Shown piece by piece: positions 62,501 through 64,000 of a stretch of DNA of 64,000 bases (position 1 is the stretch's first letter; each line of letters starts with the position of its first letter). The notes beneath the pieces were generated by a model. The model made no database searches, was not told where the DNA came from, and was given only the letters and a program-made list of their open reading frames with translations. This DNA is from G963663315 sp965204925 (lineage in GTDB: Bacteria > Pseudomonadota > Gammaproteobacteria > Arenicellales > Poriferihabitantaceae), in NCBI GenBank assembly GCA_965204925.1, contig OZ242021.1, forward strand, positions 1,860,001 through 1,924,000, read 5' to 3'. A program made the translations under genes and the position numbers.

Positions 62501-64000
62501 TCCAGCGAGATTGCCGTGATTCCCGGTCCACCCTGCAAAATAACGGTAAGGGACGGCACGGGCGCGGAAATCGTGGTGGGCAACCTTTCCTTTGGCAATT
62601 TCAGTCTGACCATACCGGCGAATTGCGGGCCGGTCACCAATACGCAATACAAGATCAGGAAGGCCGCCCAGGATTGGGACGAGGTCGAGTGGAGACAGAT
62701 CACGAATTCGGGTTTGCGCAGCTTTGCCAACAGTGGTACGGCTGCGCAGCCGGCTGGCAGCGAGGCGGGCCTGATTAGAGACGCACAGCCCGGTTGGTAT
62801 TATGTCATTGCGCGCGCGTTTAACGAAGAGATTCCCGGCCCGGCGTCCGCCCCTGTCGATATCTGGGTGGGCGCCCCGGAAAAACCGGGCGGCCTGACCA
62901 TTACGCCCGGGGATAGCATGTTGACCCTGAAGTGGGCGGCGCAGCCCGGCAAAAGGATTACAGGGTGGCGGTACCATTACAAGACCGGCGAGGATGAATA
63001 CGGCGAACCCGTGGATGTGTCCGGCGGCGACACGACAATGGCGGTTGTTACCGGGCTCATGAACGAAAGCGTTTACACATTCCGGGTGCAGGCCAACGGT
63101 TGGGGACGCAGCGCATGGTCCGAACCGGTGACGGCAACCCCGGCGGCGCCGTTACCCGCGAAACCCGCAAAACCCGCAAAACCCGCAAATGTAACCGTGG
63201 TGGCAAACGATACCGAGGTCACGCTCTCCTGGAATGGCGCGAACGACCCCTCCATTCGCGCATGGCAGATACAGCAAAAGATCGGTTCCGGGAATTACGG
63301 CCAGTGGGCCGATATTACCGGGCTCGGCGCCGGCGGCACGCGCTACACGGTGACCGGGTTGCTCAATGGTATAGAGTACGGGTTCAGGATTCGTGCGCGC
63401 AACAGCGCCGGCGCCGGCGCCGCCTCTGACGAGGTGACAGCAATACCGATGAAGTCGCGAGGGGTGAACGTGGCGCCGGTGGCGCTGACGGTGAGCGAGG
63501 GTGGAACCGGTATTTATACGGTGACCCTGAACACGAAGCCTGCGGGGAATGTGACTGTGACGGTGGGCGGAGCCACGGGCGACGTAACGGCATCGCCATT
63601 GACGCTGACATTTATGGAAACGGACTGGAATGTCCCGCAGGTGGTGACGGTGCGCGCGGCGCAGGACGAAGACGCGATCGCGGATGAGGTGACATTGACC
63701 CATCGCGTAACGGGCGGTGGCTACGCCGGGGCAGCCGTGTCGAATGTCGTCGTCCGCGTGCTGGAGGATGACGCCATTGGGCTGATCCTGACGCCAAAGG
63801 CTATGTCGGTGACCGAAGGCGGCTCCGGCAGCTATACGATCGCGCTGAAAACCAGGCCTGCCGGGGATGTGGTCGTGACGGCGGTGTCGGATTTCGAGGC
63901 TTCGTTGCGTATAGCAGCAGGTATACCGATGACCTTCACCACCGACAACTGGCATGACGAACAGACGGTTACCGTGACGGCTGAAGAGGATGCGGATTTG
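38531..64000 (+). CDS. giant multidomain fibronectin-III/Calx-beta repeat protein, partial (no stop in window)
   Basis: A single frame open for 8,490 codons to the right edge. The start used here is ATG 38531, giving a clear signal peptide (basic MSGKVGRRPG, hydrophobic LAAFLLLALAALPLP, cleavage after SRA). Then come about 49 Fn3-like domains, recognisable by VTLxW near the start and YTFRIRAVN near the end, 18 Cys-pair modules (PCKI ... IPANCGPI), and Calx-beta-like stretches (VTEGGSGSYTI, DNDTPGV). It must be exported; a surface adhesin, matrix or very long fibre is inferred. No enzyme domain or anchor seen; the C-terminus lies outside. It begins 274 bp after the aminotransferase. High GC and strong codon bias hold through its length. 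Earlier in-frame starts are GTG 38384 and ATG 38465. Confidence 0.9.
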   Translation, partial: MSGKVGRRPGVALAAFLLLALAALPLPQSRADSLILTGRAYDGHVVLSFSKDFQASVDYRYKESGSDKGYGGWIEWPTEHLGVSNGTVTVSGLKNNTAYTFQARETFSVHSLVSSGVTLTPSRREVTLSTSRLTVAEGGSAAYKVKLTEQPRSDVTVTVSVTGAAGDVTISGSPLVFTPRNYAMPQTVTVSAAADKDALQDPDVVLAHRATGGGYDETVVDPVTVTVAEQALASVITLSTASTEVSEGNSGRKKVVVNINLTPDFVKDNKAKERFTSMLITVDPGSKARVARTASSCFFYDDRGYLSSHRADMCWDSIINTPNMIQGNGLRPDTKTTSFSFYILGDTRREENKTLKFNVQPQIRFVTHGPAESITITIVDDDVPPATPTGLKATPGAAQVALVWDDLKNPTITAWQVQRRVGTEPWGGWQNIAGSGAATTSHTVTGLIGESPLHYTLSDRAARTYTFRVRAVNASGSSAASEGITATLLPRPAMMLSKSALTLVEGGSDTYTVQPNVAPDGAVTVTLRAEPAQKVSLQPGALTFTPANWDAEQVVTVNALVDEDAADNTVSITHEVAAAGTNYADVSAPRLPLRVTDSTPTLRLASSPAAVTEGEAIRLVVISDRALNGDQAVNLTLAARGASGFAAADIPGGLGPRAFTAAFGAAGGTTGTVVIPTASDADVEGTEAYSITLNDASGYAVGTDTTVAGTLKDGTPSTWSGAPDAPAGLAAVAGNRSARLEWQAQPGQRIIAWIYRYISGRTEKSVTIADADATSALVTGLTNGAAHRFQLRAVGAGGNSAWSGEVAVTPVARAPAAPRGLSVAAGDGRVTLAWANPGDETIGGWQFRHTDRLLDWRDAPWSDIGGSGRDTTRHTVSGLTNGLAYRFQVRAVNAAGAGESSPEIRSTPPGAPCRIAVRNAVASGPGITFGLRIPANCGPISDVRYQVKASSQSWADVDQERLRDPGLRSLSNSESVVTPPALAFAAVSGRGLYDVRVWALYKDAAGQASTPASVWVGAPDAPRGLSVSPANRSVVLTWRAIPGQRVRAWEYRYKRDTGGYGDPARVAGANVTTVTIAGLDNEVPYSFQLRAVGERIGAWSRSVTASPVWPPLAASGLAVSVGDGEAFLSWDDAQDETISKWQVQRKQGGGSYGEWRDIADSGASTTRYTATGLTNGTLYAFRIRARNAGGNGAQSAEVTVTPGPPCKIGASVEAVDSRKRLLIGLNIPANCGPITNVEYQSKSPAENWGEVAWTRMGADLRRFASSTSVTTPRAREEVALSGRGYREVRVRAFNGRIAGAVSDVVQTWYGAPDSPGGLRVTPGNGSVTLTWNAQPGQGIVSWKYRYKAGSGEYGEYFTVAGGETTSVTVSGFNAPRLLTFELIANRPSVSSDGATASAYSLGLLVPAKPAGLGFTAGNAQARLSWSDLRDISVSKWQVQQNGSWSDIKDSGASTTSHTVTRLTNGQVYTFRVRAVNSAGTGSVSDAVSVTPGAAPCKIIVDSAQISANTISFGLRIPAGCGAITDVQRKVKSAARGWDDVAWAALATAGLRRFDDSGTPTTPSLRESITLPTGASGRYDLRVRAKNGDNAGVWSDAVSLRVGKPAAPTGLSATVGERQITLSWNRPAISSITGWQLSYGKVGDEPGTWKNISGSGAGTTSYTVTGLDGGSQYRFRIRARNALGEGGISAWVSATPVERLAPVLSATEGNRYVQLTWTYDGVPLGGGSFLLHWTRPGLGYWVPRWIPGHASARSWRMNPLLNDRTYSARISGWRQGRQVAPWSNVVKATPHAPLAKPANVSATAGNGSVTLSWNDANNAVISGWEYRQKPAGGNYGDDWIAMTGSTASTTRYTVFKDLVPGTAYTFQARAVTPNYNGAVSDEVTATPLPPCRIATRNARGAGAAIAFSLTIPANCGPITSVQYQASAAGSDWNDVEPVVTTAQGLRSFANSNTEITPQSEERVALRGVRGQWQIRARALNGTATGAQSEVANVWVGAPDAPAGLTATAGVRSVTLAWDAQPDQEILSWEYRYKSGSAGAYGVPARVAAAATMVSVTGLDAGIAHTFQLRAVASMEGAWSNAVAAQPLESASEPGKPASLTAAAGDRSVTLAWEKAADASILKWQLQQKRGGANYGEWSDIDGSDAATARHTVAGLRNGLTYTFRIRAVNAQGAGVASDEASGAPALPQPPAKPLGVTLGTGSGQVSLTWTNPRDDSIVQWQYQHKEGSGNYGEWQPVTGSNADTASLTITGLKNATVHAFRLRAVNGQGTGALSDEVTTKPPAPVKFRLEPGDAQVKLLWDGPRDGRISRWQYQYKEDGGDYISWTNIQGSDASTTSKVVSGLANDKIRFFKLRAANDFGGGTESKEVRVSLYRTPCKLGLAVNRNTRLRSGLRDTGLRPTIPANCGNITEVQYKVKTAQQGWDDVNWATVAWSVTSPIRGSAGIPNSASARTGLSEVLRLHPDVSDYRVRARSGDMFGAVTDYLFVLPVARTQPPAGVRAESLPLRVVLYWDPPAAGEDFAGVLIHYKIGVFDASAAADSPSCSQCAYAARKVVLDRTGNFHSLPSLQAGVKYSFRLAFVSSTGALSAFSEPVSATPLPALINVRRLSGFAGDRQAWLVWSSNADPKTKWQMQRKAGAGNYGDWVDIPDSDSTSRGHTVIGLVNGTEYAFRVRGVNLRGPGPPSQEARITPKQSPCRIATGGVSGGVAHIAFGLIVPARCGAITHVEYQVKSSSVEWTRVSWVAVSDSALRRFSDRSTVQRSTVSERVSLPSARGRYDIRARAFNGRVAGVASVPVSVWVGAPDTPSGLAAVAADRSVQLTWNAQSGQPVAGWAYRYKVASGQYGAPVEVGGGDTTKVIVPGLQNGQLHTFQLRAQGFGESGWSTAVEVTPNPVVPARPEGLFARINSAGKLALSWIKPQDASITHWQVRSRVVGSADVSPWGRMTAVSERNGILSWASSVTSLAPGTILGLALRAVNATGAGESSEAIFTQPAQVSPGVLLGASSLLLEAGDSASYAVVLKTRPAGDVRVAVASSDDAVGVSPAVVTFTQTDWGVPQKVTVTASGRPAVGEVFALATVSHEVSGYGAVSDGGSVTVRVLYEEIDKPAKPGGLRATAGDGQVTLNWENADDETVNAWQVQYKKGGGAYGRWLNIPGSGERTTSHTVTGLDNLAIYRFRVRALNIAGNSPPSSEAPATPRGIPATPSDFTVVKGDGEATLSWRVSSNAQISGWELQVKEGDGNFGAWDNIDGAGKTATRHTVSDLVNGTAYTFRVRAVNEIFNGAASADVRVVLDVPPCRIATGGVSGGVAHIAFGLIVPARCGAITHVEYQVKSSSVEWTRVSWVAVSDSALRRFSDRSTVQRSTVSERVSLPSARGRYDIRARAFNGRVAGVASVPVSVWVGAPDTPSGLAAVAADRSVQLTWNAQSGQPVAGWAYRYKVASGQYGAPVEVGGGDTTKVIVPGLQNGQLHTFQLRAQGFGESGWSTAVEVTPNPVVPARPEGLFARINSAGKLALSWIKPQDASITHWQVRSRVVGSADVSPWGRMTAVSERNGILSWASSVTSLAPGTILGLALRAVNATGAGESSEAIFTQPAQVSPGVLLGASSLLLEAGDSASYAVVLKTRPAGDVRVAVASSDDAVGVSPAVVTFTQTDWGVPQKVTVTASGRPAVGEVFALATVSHEVSGYGAVSDGGSVTVRVLYEEIDKPAKPGGLRATAGDGQVILNWENADDETVNAWQVQYKKGGGAYGRWLNIPGSGERTTSHTVTGLDNLAIYRFRVRALNIAGNSPPSSEAPATPRAPLCKIGARDFTGNDVSFSLSIPADCGAIANVQRKIKSAAQGWDDVQWKPLTNMQLRSFPNSNTVTSPSAREVVSSLSLTGRIQLLLRALDSSEHPGPESDPVSAWIGAPDTPRGLVAVGAGNAATLRWNAQPEQEISGWQYRYKSGDGEYGSPVAVAGESAVSVVIKGLAHGVEHAFQLRAVGHAASAWTSAVTATPTLSRPAAVTSLSAKAGHEEAILTWDDAGNDSISKWQVQWKADDGNYGGWDNIDDSEASTTRHIVGSLSAGTVYTFRIRAVNASGFGDPSNTAAITALRLPCRIVVRDAAGASSAVRFSLTIPASCGAIDSVQYQIRAAGEEQENNDWQPIREPGLNRFADSPTALQPAGSVRVTLAARARGRYEIRARALTGENAGVPSPAVSVWVGAPDAPVVTAMPDNGFVVLSWGAQPGQAVSRWEYRLRARFGGYGDPVAIDGASVTSVQVDGLVNGEPHTFQVRAVGIATGDWSAPVPATPALLVPAQPIGLVATISAAQEVTLGWRKAADSSIESWQIQRKEGEGDWGEWTSIADSDRTTSAHVVTGLTNHTLYAFRIRAVNAAGAGASSSAALASPGAPCRIVARDVAGKYAGGEFGLQIPANCGRIDNVEFKVKSADQEWQEVAWTRLSNSALRVFANSSNALTPSARETFALPGARGRMAVRVRALNGELAGADSEPQSFWVGAPQIPDGLVAAPGDKQITLTWGAQPDQDIVAWKYRYKTATGAWSAPLVVRGGETLAATVYGLVNRTKYTFQLQAAGHSESGWSAAVDMTPFPPPAAATGFSAVAGVLQVVLSWARLPDATIEKWQVQRKREDDADWGEWTDIPDSGADSVGHTVTTGLADETTYAFRVRAVNRVAPGMPSKEVKATTILPPLPVKPTGFKAAAGNEEVRLSWDDPQDATITMWQVQQRVDTEEYDGNWQNITGSGASSTSHTVTDLTNGTTYAFKVRAVNRVGVSVDSDEKSAAPAAVPCKITLGEARGGAIRGGSMQGVLSWTIAADCGAITAVELQARQAGQSWSGAAWSGAIAGITAAADSGSPTVVANRAFTLGDLVEADDRGAWDIRIRARNSAGAGEESDAARIWVGNPDAPGGLQATAGDGQVTLQWNAQPNQQISSWQYQYKSGVDGYGSGAEDFHTVDGAAATAVVEGLVNGTQYTFRLRAGGGASSLNPSWGSWSQEVLSTPLAAPVKPAGFTATAGDRQVTLAWTSPQDASIIRWQVQRKDGAGDYGEWDNIDDASATSHTVTKLVNGVVYSFRIRAVNAVANGALSDAQTATPFPPPDKPAGFAGAAGDGEAALTWSDPGNASITHWQIQQKEGAGGYGAWGNISGSDASTTRHTVTNLKNDTVYGFRVRAMNGAGAGAISDEETVTPTARPCKITLEEALGDRIHNGQMAGKLSWSIAPDCRAISAVEFQAKQIGEDWSEAAWSAGIADTAATNSSSVTRVADKAFSLDRLVEATHRGAWDIRIRARNSAGAGEASDAARIWVGNPDTPGGLRAIAGDGQVTLQWNAQTGQQISHWQYQYKTTGEYDDISQIEDDDTTSAVVAGLTNSSVYTFRIRAIGGASGSARGAWSADVTATPKAAPVAAPGKPADFSAVAGDRRVKLSWSDPQNDSISKWQIQQKVGTGSYAGWADIDGSNAATTAHTVLNVNNAVRYAFRIRAVNAVGFGGVSDEAVVTPGPPCKIAVTDLLTTEVALAIPANCGPITSFDRQAKKIDEDWDDVTWSALAPNAPTRLANRDSASTATEADGFRLLSSARGGYHYRVRARNEEAIGEPSDALSLWLGPPNAPSGLSATFGDRSVTLEWDSQPRQGITSWSYRYKVGEGNYISPVAVSGASTTSVTVDNLQAGQIHTFQVRARPGGAWSELVVTPVALPAAADGLTVTAGNAQAVLSWSDANDATISKWQVWQKQAGAKSGAWKDITGSGASTTRHTVTNLINGTAYAFRIRAVNAAGHGADSAQVTVTPYAAPCKIGASVEVVTTAVDVRTRSSGISIGLDIPANCGPIASVQYQLSTGNLPWELLPWNSLSGAGGGPVKFVNSASPTTASVRGVLQIRSTSPQQGRIRVRAQNAAVFATPSDEVSFWIGAPSRPAGLTAVPGPGAVTLNWNKQPGQDVVGWRYRYKTASGAYGAAVTVDGGETTSTTVTGLTAGAVHTFELRAYRRSVAGEPARVTTTPLPAPRPAKPGGLSFAAGDEQVTLSWNDAADDSISAWQVQRKEGAGEYGEWDNIDDSGASTTRHTVTKLTNGTAYTFRIRALNSAGGGAVSDEVTATPGVAPCRIAVRNAQLSGRDLSFGLTIPANCGLITAVERKVKSAGQGWNEVEWAPLGNASLGKFANSNTPTTPAGVESFRFSGDARGQYDLSVRALSGDFEGDQSDAVSVWVGKPQIPSGLTAAAGVNSVTLAWQAHAGQGISGWLYRYKVAGGEYGRPVSLPGERTTTATIDGLTAGRLYTFQIRAAGAPNFFGDWSAEADATPLSPPPAAPASLTAIPGERQVALSWKNAGSSGISKWQARYTDSRISWRGAGWQDIDGSDENTNSHVITDLNNGTQYRFQVRAVSNGGAGAASQVVKAAPNTPPCGISARNVVAAGERIAILFGLRVPANCGLITNVQYQVKTSAQGWSDAQWTPVRNRLLQRFADSDSVTAPAVWESVALAARGEYDLRVRALNGMAPGTASLPVTVTLGAPQAPAGLVAAPRHESVTLSWDDQPGQGITGWDYRYKSGDGEYGSPVAVAGGSATTVTVPGLVNGTEYTFQLRAVGFVESVWSAEVKQTAKAEISAPESVSVTEGDASIRITVTTSQKFGANTRFELVFLDKEATGHTDPAQGDYDKDAQTAVEFGSEHISRDIVIPITDDSLVEGAETFVVFINPSAPLDDAFMMGNNQVTVTIRDNDYPAPARPTALAAAAAKGTVTLEWTAPDDDSITGWEYRFRLHGLTHWNPTAALNAAQSGAQSVAIGNSDSSTRSHTVSVDYLHGLIYEYQVRSVNNGGVSPWSAAARVTIVNADRPALELSRTSVDVVQGKSATWTVKPAVAGTVALVSSDTAIASIEPASLIFTTVNRESAQTVTVTGVAAGNADIGHAFTWEGATTVSAPDAAEVEVGVALPRPALSLDTAPITVEEGGVIVVRVYSDIAVTGSLQLALRLTGDVSASDLSTDLAQTLATTDFAGGRTATLTIATADDRLDERDESFTLTLNSGADYDTATDITVSGKITDNDDSPVLAALDEVTLRLGQAVDVTAVAVDADTDAAAITYTWVQSGGPDLPRGIDLTKARLNFTPAATGVYTMTVIANDGDGNTGARSLKITVNAAATVSAPRLKRTVLEDEVNAVITVTAEEAFGEEVTLGVGYSGTATGAPNAADGDYDNSAVTAVLFSASETTKDIVIPITDDTLEEPAETIIVTISAVSGLPAGFALGNATATITIADNDTPGVTARPAALTVIEEGSASYRVRLNRQPAGEVTVNPLSGDTDVATVSGALTFTPRNWNEEQRITVTAVADADALDEEVTIGHVVGGADYASLTAPPGVTVTVTDDDVAGVTVAPTMLTLDEGGTGRYTVKLNTLPGANVTVTPSSAEPAVATVSGALTFTPRNWNEAQNVTVTSIADEDTDDNRVVVSHTTASTDNGYASSLSIDKVAVSVDDTTPTLQLLSDPATVAEGESITLTVTSDRALSGSLRVNLTLADRGQSGFTGADIDGGLGPRTLLADFGATAGMTGTVSIRTRLDSTWRRSEEGTETYTITLNDGPGYAVGASTTADGTLNNKKSNNGALPGSATGLTTTAGDGAVTVSWEDAGDASIHYWQMAWSAGASAGSRYRDIPGSTLSTTSHRVTGLTNGTAYTFRIRGVNDVGAGTPSAEVTATPGPVPCRIAIRRPWLSLDLYNKVSLYLRIPANCGAITRFEQQVKTDDQTWAEVKWTGLTTESWVNLGNFANSNSVQEPSGPISVVLPQGGRDGLRNFRVRAVRGEVAGPASVAETFWLGFRPKPTGLKAIAGDRRVKLVWDKPDAAYGIVGWLGRLYESGSSRNKDFTTYKLNNQATLLQPELLLSDLTNGTEYTFELQAHSTGNLGASSIVTVAATPIARPREPAGLSVKAGDRKAALSWNDPGNSTITKWQVQHKAGAGKYGAWNDIENSAASTTKHTVSDLTNGISHFFRIRAVNDVGNGDPSSEIAVIPGPPCKITVRDGTGAEIVVGNLSFGNFSLTIPANCGPVTNTQYKIRKAAQDWDEVEWRQITNSGLRSFANSGTAAQPAGSEAGLIRDAQPGWYYVIARAFNEEIPGPASAPVDIWVGAPEKPGGLTITPGDSMLTLKWAAQPGKRITGWRYHYKTGEDEYGEPVDVSGGDTTMAVVTGLMNESVYTFRVQANGWGRSAWSEPVTATPAAPLPAKPAKPAKPANVTVVANDTEVTLSWNGANDPSIRAWQIQQKIGSGNYGQWADITGLGAGGTRYTVTGLLNGIEYGFRIRARNSAGAGAASDEVTAIPMKSRGVNVAPVALTVSEGGTGIYTVTLNTKPAGNVTVTVGGATGDVTASPLTLTFMETDWNVPQVVTVRAAQDEDAIADEVTLTHRVTGGGYAGAAVSNVVVRVLEDDAIGLILTPKAMSVTEGGSGSYTIALKTRPAGDVVVTAVSDFEASLRIAAGIPMTFTTDNWHDEQTVTVTAEEDADL
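38876..39640 (+). other. N-terminal non-Fn3 region of the giant protein
   Basis: After a first divergent Fn3-like domain comes a Calx-beta-like repeat (LTVAEGGSAAYKVKL, FTPRNYAMPQTVTV) and then a stretch of about 130 residues unlike the rest, containing two cysteines (TASSCFFYDDRGY and RADMCWDSI) and ending in SITITIVDDDVPPATP. It could be a distinct N-terminal adhesive or capping domain; not recognised. Confidence 0.55.
46611..48128 (+). repeat. 1,518-bp intragenic repeat, copy 1
   Basis: Encodes 506 residues: a Cys module, two Fn3 domains, a Calx-beta-like segment and a further Fn3. Copy 2 lies 1,806 bp downstream, in the same frame. Confidence 0.95.
48417..49934 (+). repeat. 1,518-bp intragenic repeat, copy 2
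   Basis: Nearly identical to 46611–48128; the only difference I found is C at 47898 against T at 49704 (Thr to Ile). The 288 bp between the copies encode one unique Fn3 domain. The repeat length and offset are both multiples of three. Confidence 0.95.
58327..61290 (+). other. Calx-beta-rich block within the giant protein
   Basis: About 990 residues in which Fn3 and Cys modules give way to immunoglobulin-like repeats: a canonical Calx-beta (VTEGDASIRITVTT, GDYDKDAQTAVEF, IPITDDSLVEGAETF, VTIRDND), one Fn3, several VEEGG/LDEGGTGRYTVKLN repeats each with FTPRNWNEEQ, a second Calx-beta (near 59940–60290) and a PKD/cadherin-like domain (near 59650–59935, YTMTVIANDGDGN). Calx-beta domains often bind calcium; the DxD/DND motifs are consistent with that. 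Confidence 0.7.
63460..64000 (+). other. second Calx-beta-like run, cut by the window edge
   Basis: Two repeats of the form VAPVALTVSEGGTGIYTVTLNT and LTPKAMSVTEGGSGSYTIAL, each followed by a FxxxxW(N/H)xxQxVTV strand. The frame is still open at the last base, so the gene goes on. Confidence 0.8.

Larger units (their letters stand above)
41262..62870 (+). repeat. 18 copies of a Cys-pair module, mostly in a Cys–Fn3–Fn3 super-repeat
   Basis: Copies begin near 41265, 42140, 43011, 44190, 45652, 46614, 48420, 49939, 50826, 51714, 52900, 54115, 55040, 55909, 56829, 57735, 61602 and 62535. Each opens with PC(K/R)I, has a second Cys in IPANCGPI 25–40 residues later, then VQYQVKS..W, an SxTxxTP stretch and ends YDVRVRALNG...VSVWVGAPDAP. 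Two Fn3 domains usually follow, the first with YRYK, the second with KWQVQ. The common period is 870–930 bp. The Cys module probably is a divergent Fn3 fold with one disulfide. Confidence 0.85.

Noticed and set aside
41262..64000. CRISPR array or tandem satellite as an explanation for the repeats
   Set aside because: Units are hundreds of bases long, diverged and in one reading frame; there are no short identical repeats with unique spacers.

Overview
The window reads as chromosomal DNA of a gammaproteobacterium. The evidence is a complete 16S–tRNA-Ile–tRNA-Ala–23S–5S operon with a gammaproteobacterial 16S, and a Pseudomonas-like gene order: anmK, M23 peptidase and tyrS directly before the rRNA operon, and yqgE/algH–ruvX–pyrB–catalytically dead dihydroorotase homologue. 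I cannot place it more precisely than class from sequence alone.

Layout. 1–4020 (minus): an HtrA/Do protease, a membrane J-domain protein, a short penicillin-binding transpeptidase and the N-terminal part of thymidylate synthase. 4228–4581 (plus): a small coiled-coil membrane protein. 4610–7936 (minus): pyrimidine genes with ruvX and yqgE. 8028–11635: a DegT-family sugar aminotransferase (plus), then anmK and a LysM/M23-type peptidase (minus), both concerned with the cell wall. 11815–18761: tyrS running into the rRNA operon, whose promoter overlaps the tyrS stop codon. 18769–26238 (minus): cyclopropane fatty acid synthase, a chorismate-lyase-like protein, polA, and a histidine kinase/response regulator pair resembling the proteobacterial dedicated-sortase two-component system. 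26442–28861: a small orphan gene and uvrD. 29125–30616: a taurine:pyruvate-type aminotransferase and tRNA-Met.

30773–38256 is one unbroken run of plus-strand genes. A signalling cassette (HATPase anti-sigma-like kinase, STAS protein, receiver–PP2C phosphatase, class III nucleotide cyclase) is followed within 6 bp by the cobalamin nucleotide-loop genes cobU, cobT, cobC and cobS and a second class III aminotransferase. The cassette has the parts of a partner switch with a cyclic-nucleotide output.

From about 38531 to the right edge lies a single open reading frame of at least 8,490 codons that does not end in the window. It starts with a signal peptide and encodes about 49 fibronectin-III-like domains, 18 copies of a module with a conserved cysteine pair, and several Calx-beta-like stretches. 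A run of 25 C lies just upstream of the signal peptide; at this length it keeps an upstream GTG and ATG in frame, which suggests phase variation. Within the gene a 1,518-bp segment is repeated almost exactly. This giant, probably surface or secreted, protein is the most unusual content of the window.
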